A stretch of DNA of 64,000 nucleotides, taken from assembly GCA_030418115.1 (NCBI GenBank), contig JAUHQD010000003.1:1-64000 (forward strand), in the 5' to 3' direction. This document shows, piece by piece, positions 8,945 through 17,847 of the stretch (position 1 is its first letter; each line of letters begins with the position of its first letter). The translations under genes were made by a program, and so were the position numbers. This stretch comes from Alteromonadaceae bacterium BrNp21-10 (lineage in GTDB: Bacteria; Pseudomonadota; Gammaproteobacteria; Enterobacterales; Alteromonadaceae). Below the pieces are notes generated by a model, which saw nothing but the letters and a program-made list of their open reading frames with translations, was not told the DNA's origin and ran no database searches.

Positions 8945-10225
8945 CTACAAGCGAATGTCGGTGATATTCTTCGGGAAAATATACTTTAGATCATAAATAA
9001 CGCGATTGTCTTTACACAACGATAGAAGATCATTTTCGCTAAATTGCTTGAACTCATTATGTGCGACTGCCACGATAATGGCATCGTAATGTCCTGTTTT
9101 GGGTTTCTCTACGAGAGATAAACCATACTCATGCTCTACTTCTGCATTGTTTGCCCAAGGGTCATAGATATCTAAATTAACATGATAATGTTTTAATTCA
9201 GTAGCAATATCGACGACCTTGGTATTGCGGATATCGGGGCAATTTTCTTTAAACGTTAAACCGAGTAATAATACATTGGCGCCATTGACCATTATCTTTT
9301 TGTTCAACATGGTTTTAACTAACTGACCAACAACGTATTCACCCATATGATCGTTTAGGCGGCGACCAGCCAAAATGACTTCTGGGTGATAACCTAGTTC
9401 TTCGGCTTTATGGGTAAGATAATAAGGATCTACACCAATGCAGTGACCGCCAACTAAGCCTGGGCGAAATGGTAAAAAGTTCCATTTACTACCCGCAGCA
9501 AGTAACACTTCTTCGGTATCAATACCTGCTCGGTTGAAGATGATGGCTAATTCGTTAATTAAGGCTATGTTGAGATCGCGCTGGGTATTCTCGATAACTT
9601 TGGCAGCTTCAGCTACTTTAATTGAAGAGGCTTTATGAGTGCCTGCGGTAATAATACTGGAATATAAGTCATCAACCAGTGTGGCAATTTCATCAGTAGA
9701 GCCCGAGGTGACTTTTACAATATTCTCAACACGGTGCTGTTTGTCACCAGGATTAATACGCTCAGGGCTGTAGCCCGCATAAAAATCTTGATTGAATACC
9801 AACCCTGAACCTTGTTCAAGAATGGGAATACAGACTTCTTCTGTTGCGCCAGGGAAAACGGTGGACTCATAAACCACGACATCGCCTTTTTTAAGTACTT
9901 TACTAATGCTTTCACTGGCTTTTTGTAATGGGGTAAGGTCTGGTTGACGGTTTTTATCTATAGGTGTTGGTACGGTGACGATATAGAAATTACAATTGGT
10001 GAGATCTTGCAAGTTACTGGTAAAGGTTAAATGTTGAGACGCACTTAATTCGGTAGCCGATACTTCCAGCGTACTGTCTTTATCATTGTTTAATTCAGCG
10101 ATTCGCGAGCTATTGATGTCAAAACCGTGAGTATCGTATTTACGACCAAAAGCGACAGCTAAAGGAAGACCCACATAGCCTAATCCAATAATGGCTAATT
10201 TCAAATTAGACAATCTTAGTTGCAT
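8945..10225 (-). CDS. tviB: Nucleotide-sugar dehydrogenase, TviB/VipA (WbpO/WbpA) type
   Basis: This 426-residue UDP-sugar 6-dehydrogenase has the N-terminal NAD loop GLGYVGLP, the active-site Cys in '[12 protein letters not shown]' at about residue 261, the central helix with '[17 protein letters not shown]', and a C-terminal UDP-binding domain ('[16 protein letters not shown]'). The overall pattern, including '[12 protein letters not shown]', is that of TviB/VipA enzymes oxidising UDP-GlcNAc or UDP-GalNAc to the uronic acid, rather than UDP-glucose dehydrogenase. It is the first gene of a two-gene operon with the epimerase, so the pair makes one or more UDP-uronates for surface polysaccharide. 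The gene symbol rests on family resemblance. Confidence 0.87.
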   Translation of the reverse strand: MQLRLSNLKLAIIGLGYVGLPLAVAFGRKYDTHGFDINSSRIAELNNDKDSTLEVSATELSASQHLTFTSNLQDLTNCNFYIVTVPTPIDKNRQPDLTPLQKASESISKVLKKGDVVVYESTVFPGATEEVCIPILEQGSGLVFNQDFYAGYSPERINPGDKQHRVENIVKVTSGSTDEIATLVDDLYSSIITAGTHKASSIKVAEAAKVIENTQRDLNIALINELAIIFNRAGIDTEEVLLAAGSKWNFLPFRPGLVGGHCIGVDPYYLTHKAEELGYHPEVILAGRRLNDHMGEYVVGQLVKTMLNKKIMVNGANVLLLGLTFKENCPDIRNTKVVDIATELKHYHVNLDIYDPWANNAEVEHEYGLSLVEKPKTGHYDAIIVAVAHNEFKQFSENDLLSLCKDNRVIYDLKYIFPKNITDIRL

Positions 10226-10295
10226 TTATAGTGCCTTTTATTGTTATTCTTAGTGAATGCATTTGTCTATTATCACTAAATTGAACTAAATTAAC

Positions 10296-11060
10296 ATGCA
10301 TTTTACTAAATTAACTTTTCTTATGCTTATTTGTACCTTGGCTGCTGGGGCATCGGCAAATAGCTTGCCGAAAACAGTCAAAAAGATTAAACCTTCTATT
10401 GTTGGGGTGGGGATCTATGATCCAATTGGTAGTCCCCGAAATCAATTACATGGCACCGGTTTTGCAATAGCTAATGGTTATTATATAGCGACTAATTATC
10501 ACGTTGTAGGTAAGGGGCTAAAGGGTGAATCAAAACAATCACGTATCGTTTTTATTGGAACAGGCTCTCATCCTAAGATTAGTCATGCAGAAATTGTTGC
10601 CTCAGATCCTGCACATGATCTGGCTATATTATTGATTAAAGATAAGGTGCCAGCATTGTTGCTGATGCCAGATGATTTTGTAGATGAAGGGATAGAAGTT
10701 GCATTTACCGGATTTCCAATTGGCTCTGTCTTGGGATTATATCCAGCGACCCACAAAGGACTTATTTCGGCATTAACGCCTGTTGCTATTCCTAGTATTA
10801 ATGCAAACCAATTGAGTATTGAAATGCTTAAAAGGTTACGTAAGCCCTTTTTTATATATCAAATGGATGCAACAGCTTATCCCGGCAATAGCGGTAGTCC
10901 TGTTTATACTACTGATACAGGGGAAGTTCTTGGTATTATCAATAAGGTTTTTGTGAAACAAACGAAAGAGAAAATCTTATCTGACCCAAGTGATATTAGT
11001 TATTCTATTCCGATAAAACATTTAAGAGCATTGGCAAGATCAATTTCAATTGATATCTAG
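10296..11060 (+). CDS. Exported trypsin-like serine protease (S1C type)
   Basis: This 254-residue protein has a signal peptide (cleavage near 'AGASANS', about residue 22). The chymotrypsin-fold triad is visible: His in 'ATNYHVVG', Asp in 'AHDLAILLI', and Ser in 'YPGNSGSPVY'. There is no PDZ domain, so it is shorter than DegP/DegS and is a single-domain periplasmic or secreted protease. It is divergent from the tviB-epimerase operon. It ends only four bases from the stop of the nucleotidyltransferase gene, facing the HPr-rel-A cassette. It might process the exported protein of that cassette or PEP-CTERM proteins; this is inference from position. The Shine-Dalgarno is weak. Confidence 0.86.
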   Translation: MHFTKLTFLMLICTLAAGASANSLPKTVKKIKPSIVGVGIYDPIGSPRNQLHGTGFAIANGYYIATNYHVVGKGLKGESKQSRIVFIGTGSHPKISHAEIVASDPAHDLAILLIKDKVPALLLMPDDFVDEGIEVAFTGFPIGSVLGLYPATHKGLISALTPVAIPSINANQLSIEMLKRLRKPFFIYQMDATAYPGNSGSPVYTTDTGEVLGIINKVFVKQTKEKILSDPSDISYSIPIKHLRALARSISIDI

Positions 11061-11064
11061 AAAT

Positions 11065-12171
11065 TTATTTTTCGTAATGATATCGGCCTAACAATAACGT
11101 TACTAAATATCTATATGACTTTCTTGCTAGATGGGGCAATAAAATTTTGAGGGGCATTTTTAATACGTGTCCTCGAATGAACATAATAAAACGGCTACAT
11201 CGACTCCAGTATGAATCAACTAAATCATGTGATGGTAGTATTGCAAAGTAAATGACGTTGTTGATAAATAAATCGGTCCACTTGCTATATCGGTAATTTA
11301 ATAAATGCAACGACGACTGGGCACGATGGTAATTACCCAAAGAACTTGTCGAAAAAATTTTGTCACGAAGCTTCAAGGCAATATACAAGGTATCGCTAAA
11401 GCCCAGCCTTTCACTCAATTTAATAAGCGAAGTTAAATCACTGTGTTTTTCAAGCTCCATTAATAGTAGATGGATGTCCCAAACATCTCGAAAACTCTTA
11501 GTAAAGTCTTCATTGTAAAACAGGTGGATGACGCTATGTAGAATGATTAATTCGGGGCTTAGTGTTAGGTACCCATCATTAGTGGTTTGAAGATTACTTA
11601 ACAATTCATTTTCAGGAATTAATTTACCAGAAATAGGGGGTAATAATGTGTGGTGAATGTCTAGAGTGGTTCCGCGATATATGTGTTGATAAGGGGGGAG
11701 TTCATGAGCCCACTGTCGATAGTATTGTTCATCATAATCGTCCAGCGTTTTTTCTACCCAATCATTTTGCTTAAGAATATTTTCAATTAATGATAGTTGT
11801 GAGTATGGTACTAGAATGTCAATATCCGACATAACCCGCCCGTAATGGTTTATATCCTTTCTTAATACGTATGCGGCCCCTTTGAGAAATATTGGCTGAA
11901 TATCTGCATTGCCTAAAAATTGCACCAAACTTTCGGACTCTAGATGTATTTGTTGTGTTTGCCTCTTGGCGTAAATTTCCGCTGATTCTAGATGTTTTAA
12001 CGCAAAGTGGGGGACATGATTAAGTAATAACTCTCTATCAAGTAAGTAATAAAATGATGCCAGTAAATCATTACCTCTTAATACTCTTATGAGCGTTTGC
12101 CAATTTTCTAAACTGAGTTTATGTATGTTAGAAGGCGTTGTAAAAAGTTGGATAATATTTGGCAGAGTCAT
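11065..12171 (-). CDS. Nucleotidyltransferase-family protein (NTP_transf_5-like) of the HPr-rel-A cassette
   Basis: This 368-residue protein has the nucleotidyltransferase core: 'FLKGAAYVL' at about 92-100, then 'GRVMSDIDILVP' with the two metal-binding Asp residues. A helical C-terminal half contains 'LHSVIHLFYNEDF'. This is the PF14907-like group found with HprK-related kinases. In lasso-peptide clusters such as pseudomycoidin, enzymes of this kind add sugar- or nucleotide-linked groups to a phosphorylated peptide. Its ATG overlaps the TGA of the kinase gene by four bases, so translation is coupled. A role in decorating a kinase product is inference from that precedent. Confidence 0.8.
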   Translation of the reverse strand: MTLPNIIQLFTTPSNIHKLSLENWQTLIRVLRGNDLLASFYYLLDRELLLNHVPHFALKHLESAEIYAKRQTQQIHLESESLVQFLGNADIQPIFLKGAAYVLRKDINHYGRVMSDIDILVPYSQLSLIENILKQNDWVEKTLDDYDEQYYRQWAHELPPYQHIYRGTTLDIHHTLLPPISGKLIPENELLSNLQTTNDGYLTLSPELIILHSVIHLFYNEDFTKSFRDVWDIHLLLMELEKHSDLTSLIKLSERLGFSDTLYIALKLRDKIFSTSSLGNYHRAQSSLHLLNYRYSKWTDLFINNVIYFAILPSHDLVDSYWSRCSRFIMFIRGHVLKMPLKILLPHLARKSYRYLVTLLLGRYHYEK

Positions 12172-13031
12172 ATTGTTACTAACTCATCGATGAATTTATC
12201 TAGGCCGTCGTAATTGGAATAATTTACTTTATAAAAAGTGCTCTTATCCACAACATTACAAAGAGTTTTATATCCCTGTAATCCTAATACGCTGTAATTA
12301 AAAGAGTTGTGGGCTAATTTTGCGAATCCTTCAATGCTACTAACTTGCTCTATCACAAGTTCACTTGTCGGATTGAACTTAGGGAAAATAACAGCCACGA
12401 TCTCAGCACTTTTCAATTGATTGAATGTTGTCCGATCTATTGTTTTAAGGTGTGCTATATCACCCTTATGTGTTCCATATGTGGTTGGGGAAAAAACAGC
12501 ACTATTGCTAGATTGTTTGATAATTTCAATAGATGAATTTTTTAATGATGCGGGGCGATGCATTGGTAAAACCGTATTGCTACCAATATTAATGATGGCC
12601 ATTTCATCCGAATATAATGTCCAATCTCGTAATCCAAAGTACGCTGCTAAGGTACTTTTTCCTGAGCCCGGCATCGCTGGGAATAGAATGGCCTTATTAT
12701 TTTTAACTAGCACTGATGCATGAATGAGTAAGTATGTAAAATTGTATGATGCAATACACCAATTCATGCCCCATTCAATTGATGGTAGTAAAAGACTTTT
12801 TTTTATTGGATTAAATGGGCGTTGATTATCAATATAAATACAAACTTGTGGCTTAATTATTTTTCGTAAAAATGATGTTGATTTGATGCTAAGCCAATAA
12901 TCTATTGGTTGCGTGACATTGTAATCTAAGCTGGCGTCATAAAGGTTTGATAATTGGGCGCTAATATTATCGGGACAACCTTCAATACAAAAGCGAAAAG
13001 GGCCGATATCTAAAATTGGATCATATTTCAA
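12168..13031 (-). CDS. HprK-related kinase A
   Basis: This 287-residue protein has a Walker A loop, PGSGKST, at about residues 119-125. It is followed by 'LRDWTLYSDEMAII' and 'MHRPASLK', the arrangement seen in the kinase domain of HPr serine kinase (HprK). No HPr partner is encoded nearby. The family is annotated HprK-related kinase A, in systems with a PqqD-like protein. Related kinases phosphorylate the C-terminal serine of lasso peptides (paeninodin). The start is TTG and overlaps the TGA of the PqqD-like gene as TTGA; the next in-frame Met is 88 residues in, so the TTG is accepted. The gene is visibly AT-rich. Confidence 0.83.
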   Translation of the reverse strand: MKYDPILDIGPFRFCIEGCPDNISAQLSNLYDASLDYNVTQPIDYWLSIKSTSFLRKIIKPQVCIYIDNQRPFNPIKKSLLLPSIEWGMNWCIASYNFTYLLIHASVLVKNNKAILFPAMPGSGKSTLAAYFGLRDWTLYSDEMAIINIGSNTVLPMHRPASLKNSSIEIIKQSSNSAVFSPTTYGTHKGDIAHLKTIDRTTFNQLKSAEIVAVIFPKFNPTSELVIEQVSSIEGFAKLAHNSFNYSVLGLQGYKTLCNVVDKSTFYKVNYSNYDGLDKFIDELVTI

Positions 13032-13249
13032 AATTGAATAAGCTTTTTTATCAATAGTTCATCGAGAATGACTCGTAAATTGACATTGCTTTCACTCAAT
13101 CCACGTAGCACTGAAAAATCTATTTCTCTTTTTCTATTTACTAAATTAGGATATTGACTTAGTTCACATTGAATAAAAGTAGTTGAATAATCTATTTTCG
13201 AAAAAGCGATAATGCCGCTTAAATCTGAAGGAACAAAGAGATTCTTCAT
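13028..13249 (-). CDS. PqqD-like peptide chaperone, HPr-rel-A system
   Basis: This 73-residue protein has the size and layout of PqqD/RiPP-recognition-element proteins: short strands, then a helix-turn-helix-like C-terminus ('SNVNLRVILDELLIKKLI'). PqqD-type domains bind a leader or substrate peptide and present it to modifying enzymes. The neighbours (HprK-related kinase, nucleotidyltransferase) match the family known as HPr-rel-A system PqqD-family chaperones. The ATG at 13249 has GGAA at good spacing; an in-frame TTG lies one codon upstream. The sequence is divergent, so the call rests on size, position and C-terminal pattern together. Confidence 0.72.
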   Translation of the reverse strand: MKNLFVPSDLSGIIAFSKIDYSTTFIQCELSQYPNLVNRKREIDFSVLRGLSESNVNLRVILDELLIKKLIQF

Positions 13250-13288
13250 CAATTAATTTCCAAATAAAGTAAATTTAAATGAAATTAA

Positions 13289-14029
13289 CTATCTCCACTT
13301 TCTCTTCCAACCAGTGTCACCAGTATCAGGATTTTCTTCATCTGCAGTTATCGGATCGGTTGGTGCTACTGCCGATTGGCACTCGCTACTTATTGGTATT
13401 TGATAGCTAGTACTACCTTCTGGGCTCCAAGTTGCAGTAAGTGAGTCAAAGTCTGTTGGCGCCTCATTTCCATTTCTAACGTATAGAACACCCCACATAT
13501 GCTGAGTTAGTTCATCTGCAGAGCTAAATTCTGGCGGTAACGTATAAAAGCCATAGTGGGCGTTTAAATAGAAAGCCGCTAAGTTCCATATGCCGCCAGG
13601 ATTGGCTAATGCCTGTCCTAGGTTTAGCAATGCGGACGGAATGTTCCCAGCTCCATTTGACAATCGTACGGTGGTTGAATTTATGTAACTCGCAATCTCA
13701 CATTTTACCTTGGCGATATCATCATCGGAGGCTGCGGAATAAAAACTAAATTTGCTTTGAAATGAATTACCATTCCAATTTTCGAGATCTAAGAATTTTT
13801 CCCAAAAGCCAGGTGAAAGTCCACCGTTAACGTTAGGGAAGTAACAAGTATTACTGATATTACGAGAGCCACCAGATATACCGGATGCATTACACGCGCC
13901 CCACACGGATTGTGCCGGTAAAGAACTAATTAGAAAACCTGCTGAGCTGCGTTTGATAAAACTTCTGCGCGTCTTCAGATTTGGATTTTTTTCTAAATTA
14001 GATATTTTTTTCTCAGTTTTATTACTCAT
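13289..14029 (-). CDS. Tat-exported protein of unknown function, possible HPr-rel-A substrate
   Basis: This 246-residue protein has a twin-arginine signal near residues 20-27 (TRRSFIKR), a hydrophobic stretch (SAGFLISSLPAQ), and a likely cleavage site before 'CNASG'. The mature protein is rich in Asn, Ser, Gly and aromatic residues, has a few Cys (including 'SNTCYFP' and 'SSECQSA'), and ends in an acidic segment (DEENPDTGDTG) followed by the basic WKRKWR. I recognise no enzyme motif. It is the first gene of the cassette, 39 bases before the PqqD-like gene, which makes it the natural candidate for modification. ATG at 14029 with GAGA upstream was preferred over a TTG nine codons earlier. Confidence 0.75.
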   Translation of the reverse strand: MSNKTEKKISNLEKNPNLKTRRSFIKRSSAGFLISSLPAQSVWGACNASGISGGSRNISNTCYFPNVNGGLSPGFWEKFLDLENWNGNSFQSKFSFYSAASDDDIAKVKCEIASYINSTTVRLSNGAGNIPSALLNLGQALANPGGIWNLAAFYLNAHYGFYTLPPEFSSADELTQHMWGVLYVRNGNEAPTDFDSLTATWSPEGSTSYQIPISSECQSAVAPTDPITADEENPDTGDTGWKRKWR

Positions 14030-14411
14030 ATTTTTCTCAATCTTTAAGACACACAACGAGGACTTACTTTAGTTAGTCTTTAAATACTAGCAAAGCAAAA
14101 ATTAGGCCGTAATTTAAGCGTTTGAAATTTAAGTGTTTTTTTTAAATTATTTTTAACAGTGTAAAATATTTCGACAAGTTAATAAACATTCATCATATTT
14201 CATGGAAATAGAGTTATTACCTATTAGATTCTTTAAGTACTATCAAGTCAACTTTGTAAGAAATCATAGATGAATAATTCATTAAATTAAGTTGTATGTT
14301 GGCTTGGTGTTAGGATTTTAATAACTCATGTAGGCAAATCCGAGTCTTAATGGCAAACTGAACCATAATCTTATTCCACCATAAGCAGCCTAGGAAGACG
14401 AAGGAGTCAGC
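14030..14411. other. Divergent AT-rich intergenic region between HPr-rel-A cassette and prsKR
   Basis: This 382-base stretch must carry the promoters of both the Tat-protein cassette (minus) and prsK (plus). It is strongly AT-rich with long A and T runs (for example around 14130-14155). I found no sigma-54 element, no tRNA and no convincing small gene. The only firm site is the prsK ribosome-binding site AAGGAG at 14401-14406. Confidence 0.6.
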
Positions 14412-16457
14412 ATGCTTGCCGAAATTGGCTATGCAGTAAGTGCGTTAGGGTATTTGCTGCTGTTTTTATTATTTCTTACTGTTAGAAAAACGGGGTTACC
14501 TAAAAAGCTGCTTATTGCTGGCGTGTTGGTCAATCTTGTCGCTAGTATTTTCTACGCAGTGCACCAATGGTTTCCATCTTCGTTACCCTCCATGATGCTT
14601 TTAGAAAGTTCAAAGTCGTTAATATGGCTAATATTTATCGCATCATGCTTAAAGGGCAGTCATAACTCATTGTTGAGTATGCTCAAGCAGCCAGTCAATT
14701 TGGTAATTATAAGCTTGCCCTTGCTGGCAATCGGCGCAGCAAATATTCCACTATTATTCGCAGATGAATACAAGCAATGGCAGTTCTTGCTACATACTAT
14801 TATTAACCTTGAAATATTAGTGTTGTTAGAAACCTTCTATCGCCAAGCTGACCAAGAAAAGTGGGCTTACAAGCCATTGGTTATAGCGCTAGGTGGAGTC
14901 GCATTATTTAACTTTGTAATGTTTTCCGAAGCCTCAATGATTACTAATATTGACCCGTTATTATGGGAAGCTCGAGGCTATATCTACGCCATCCTTATAC
15001 CATTTTTAGTAATAGCCATTCGGCGCATTAAAATTTGGGGTATTGATATTTTCGTGTCTCGTGAGGTGGTTCTCCACAGCTCGCTGTTGGTTGTTGCTGG
15101 AGGCTATTTGTTCGTCATGGCGTTAGCTGGTTATGCTATCAAGCTAATTGGCGGTAATTGGAGCCATGTGATCCAAATTGTTTTTGTTTTCTTATCGTTA
15201 ACGTTAATGGTTGCTCTTTTTTTATCTAATCAGTTTCGAACCAAAATTAAAGTGTTTATTACCAAGCACTTTTTTGCTAATCAATTTGATTATCGTGAAG
15301 AATGGTTAAAACTCACACAGATTTTGGATAATCACGAAGGTCAAACCGATGATCATTATTACACCGCGACACTTAGCTTGGTAAATTCTATCAACTGTCG
15401 TGCAGGGTTGTTGTTAAGGCTTAACCAACAGGAATTGCAGTGTGTGGCCAATGTAGATCACGACAACCTCAATAATGTCGATGCTGAATTACTCCAACAA
15501 TTGCTACCCTTTATTCGTGAAAGGCAATGGATCATCGATATAGCCCAGCTTAGGGCTCGGCCTTTCGATTATGAAGGTGTTAAAGTCAATCATGCATTAT
15601 TAAACGGTTGTTCTTTTCACCTGATTTTACCCATTTTTAAGCAAGATGAATTGTGGGGGCTGGCACTTGTGCAAGACGAAGAAGGTCAGCGACAATCACT
15701 TAATTGGGAATTACGCGACTATTTAAAGGTTGTTACGACTCAGGTAGCCAGCTTTATTTTTCAACATGAAGCCTCTAAAGAGCTTGCGGAGAATGCTCAG
15801 TTTGCTGCGTTTAGCCGGATGTCAGCTTTTGTACTACATGATTTAAAAAATGTGTTAGCGCAGATAGACTTGATTTTATGCAATGCCGAGCAGCACAAGC
15901 ATAACCCTGAATTTATTGAGGATACTTTTGAAACCTTGGTACATACCAAGGCACGTATGGAAAAAATGCTCAAACAGTTATCCGATAAAAAAGATGTGAC
16001 CAGCGATCATATTCGGCATTTCTCCATCGCGGCATTACTACAAGAGGTGGTAGAAAAACGTTGCATGACGTCTCAGCCAATACCGCAACTACAAACAGAA
16101 CAGGATTGTGAGCTTAAACAGGATGCAGATAAACTTGGAAATGTACTGTATCATCTGATTAATAATGCGCAGCAAGCAACTGAAAATAATGGTGAAATCA
16201 TAATTGCCACGCAAGTGCATGCTGATAATAATGTGGTCGAGATCAGTATTGAAGATAATGGCTGCGGCATGAGCGGCGAGTTTATTCAGGACCGCTTGTT
16301 CAAACCTTTTGATACTACTAAAGGGAATGCGGGTATGGGCATAGGCGCCTATGATGCGAAGAGTTATGTAGAAAAAATTGGTGGTCAGTTAAGTGTATGC
16401 AGTAAGGTAGGCGAAGGCAGTCGCTTTACACTATTTATACCAACGGGGATGTATTAG
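14412..16457 (+). CDS. prsK: PrsK, membrane histidine kinase of the PEP-CTERM system
   Basis: This 681-residue sensor kinase has a long hydrophobic N-terminus (about 1-285, some eight or nine membrane spans). A GAF-like region follows at about 300-440. The transmitter has phospho-accepting His476 in 'FVLHDLKNVLAQ' and an ATP-binding domain with the N box (HLINNAQQA), 'EDNGCGMSG' and 'GMGIGAY'. Architecture and length match PrsK of XrtA/PEP-CTERM systems. It phosphorylates PrsR, encoded four bases downstream, and the pair controls PEP-CTERM and exopolysaccharide genes from sigma-54 promoters. The ATG has AAGGAG five bases upstream. The sensed signal is unknown. Confidence 0.92.
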   Translation: MLAEIGYAVSALGYLLLFLLFLTVRKTGLPKKLLIAGVLVNLVASIFYAVHQWFPSSLPSMMLLESSKSLIWLIFIASCLKGSHNSLLSMLKQPVNLVIISLPLLAIGAANIPLLFADEYKQWQFLLHTIINLEILVLLETFYRQADQEKWAYKPLVIALGGVALFNFVMFSEASMITNIDPLLWEARGYIYAILIPFLVIAIRRIKIWGIDIFVSREVVLHSSLLVVAGGYLFVMALAGYAIKLIGGNWSHVIQIVFVFLSLTLMVALFLSNQFRTKIKVFITKHFFANQFDYREEWLKLTQILDNHEGQTDDHYYTATLSLVNSINCRAGLLLRLNQQELQCVANVDHDNLNNVDAELLQQLLPFIRERQWIIDIAQLRARPFDYEGVKVNHALLNGCSFHLILPIFKQDELWGLALVQDEEGQRQSLNWELRDYLKVVTTQVASFIFQHEASKELAENAQFAAFSRMSAFVLHDLKNVLAQIDLILCNAEQHKHNPEFIEDTFETLVHTKARMEKMLKQLSDKKDVTSDHIRHFSIAALLQEVVEKRCMTSQPIPQLQTEQDCELKQDADKLGNVLYHLINNAQQATENNGEIIIATQVHADNNVVEISIEDNGCGMSGEFIQDRLFKPFDTTKGNAGMGIGAYDAKSYVEKIGGQLSVCSKVGEGSRFTLFIPTGMY

Positions 16458-16461
16458 GGTG

Positions 16462-17820
16462 ATGGAAAAAGTACTGGTTGTTGACGATGATTTAGGTATT
16501 CAAAAACAATTAAAATGGAGTTTTGCGGATTACGAAGTCTTTTTTGCTGATGATCGTCAAAGCGCCATCAATCAATTACGTCGCCAAGAGCCAAAGGTTG
16601 TCACTCTGGATTTGGGTTTGCCGCCGGATCCTACCAATGCCAGTGAAGGTCTTAAGACTTTAGCGGAAATTATCTCCCTTGCCCCCAATACTAAGGTGAT
16701 TGTGGTTACCGGCAATAACGATAAAGAAAATGCCCTTAAAGCTATTACTATTGGTGCTTATGATTTTTATCAAAAGCCAATTGATTCTGAAACCATTAAA
16801 GTTATTGTTAATCGCGCAATAAATTTATATGACCTAGAAGAAGAAAATCGTCAATTAATTCAATCGTCTTCTACCAGCGATAATCTCATTGGTACTAGTG
16901 AGAATATTGTTAAGGCCAGTCGTATGGCTGAGAAGATCGCCAAAACGGATATATCCACTTTATTACAGGGTGAAAGTGGAACAGGTAAAGAAGTCTTCGC
17001 GCGAAAAATTCATGAAAATAGTGACCGTTGTAATAAGCCTTTTATTGCCATTAACTGTGCCTCTATTCCAGATAACTTATTGGAGAGTGAACTCTTCGGT
17101 TATGAACGTGGGGCCTTCACCGGCGCTAATAAAACCACTAAAGGTAAAATTGAGTGTGCTCAACAAGGTACATTATTCCTTGATGAAATTGGCGATATGC
17201 CCATTAGTTTACAGGCTAAACTCTTGCGCTTCTTGCAGGAGCGTGTAATCGAGCGCATTGGTGGTCGCCAAGAAATTCCCGTGGATATCCGGGTGATCTG
17301 TGCAACACACCGAGATTTATCCACTATGGTTGCCGAAGAAACTTTTCGTGAAGATTTATATTTTCGTCTTGGCGAAATAACTATTCATATTCCGCCATTA
17401 CGGGAGCGAGATAACGATGTTATTTTGCTCGCTCGTGCTTTCCTCAATAATTACAACACCGAATATAATCAAAGTCTGAAAGGTTTTTCCGATGATGCGG
17501 TGGCAGCTATGTTGCAACACCGGTGGCCAGGTAATATTCGTGAGTTACAGAATAAATTGAAATCAGCCATTATTATGGCCGAAGGTAATGTGGTTACTGC
17601 AGAAGATTTAGGTTTACATGTTAATGACGAAAAGGTCAGTAAACCCATGCTCAATTTGCGCGAAGTCCGCGAACAAGCTGAAAGCAATGCTATTCGTGCA
17701 GCCTATCAAATGAGTGATAAAAACATGTCGCGTACTGCCGAATTACTGGGTGTTACGCGACCAACATTGTATTCATTAATTGATAAATATCGACTGGATG
17801 AATTGAAGTCGGAGAGTTAG
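16462..17820 (+). CDS. prsR: PrsR, sigma-54-dependent response regulator of the PEP-CTERM system
   Basis: This 452-residue NtrC-type activator has a receiver domain with the acidic cluster VVDDD and phospho-acceptor Asp50 ('VVTLDLGLPP'). Its AAA+ domain has Walker A GESGTGKE, the sigma-54 contact motif GAFTGA, and Walker B 'LFLDEIGD'. A C-terminal Fis-type helix-turn-helix ('MSRTAELLGVTRPTLYSL') completes it. It matches the PEP-CTERM-box response regulator family and is immediately downstream of its kinase gene. An expected target is the consensus sigma-54 promoter at 1135-1150. A GTG one codon upstream of the chosen ATG is an alternative start. Confidence 0.93.
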   Translation: MEKVLVVDDDLGIQKQLKWSFADYEVFFADDRQSAINQLRRQEPKVVTLDLGLPPDPTNASEGLKTLAEIISLAPNTKVIVVTGNNDKENALKAITIGAYDFYQKPIDSETIKVIVNRAINLYDLEEENRQLIQSSSTSDNLIGTSENIVKASRMAEKIAKTDISTLLQGESGTGKEVFARKIHENSDRCNKPFIAINCASIPDNLLESELFGYERGAFTGANKTTKGKIECAQQGTLFLDEIGDMPISLQAKLLRFLQERVIERIGGRQEIPVDIRVICATHRDLSTMVAEETFREDLYFRLGEITIHIPPLRERDNDVILLARAFLNNYNTEYNQSLKGFSDDAVAAMLQHRWPGNIRELQNKLKSAIIMAEGNVVTAEDLGLHVNDEKVSKPMLNLREVREQAESNAIRAAYQMSDKNMSRTAELLGVTRPTLYSLIDKYRLDELKSES

Positions 17821-17847
17821 ATAAAATTCAAATTTTCTAGTGTTAGC

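Noticed and set aside
10451-10466. Perfect sigma-54-like match (TGGCAC-N5-TTGCA) on the plus strand.
   Set aside because: It lies inside the protease gene, over codons for the conserved 'HGTGFA' segment before the catalytic His, and no gene start follows at a useful distance. Most likely chance from coding constraint.
14153-14203. Sixteen-codon minus-strand frame upstream of the Tat-protein gene, a possible precursor peptide with three Cys.
   Set aside because: No Shine-Dalgarno, very AT-rich surroundings and no supporting similarity. I could not separate it from chance.
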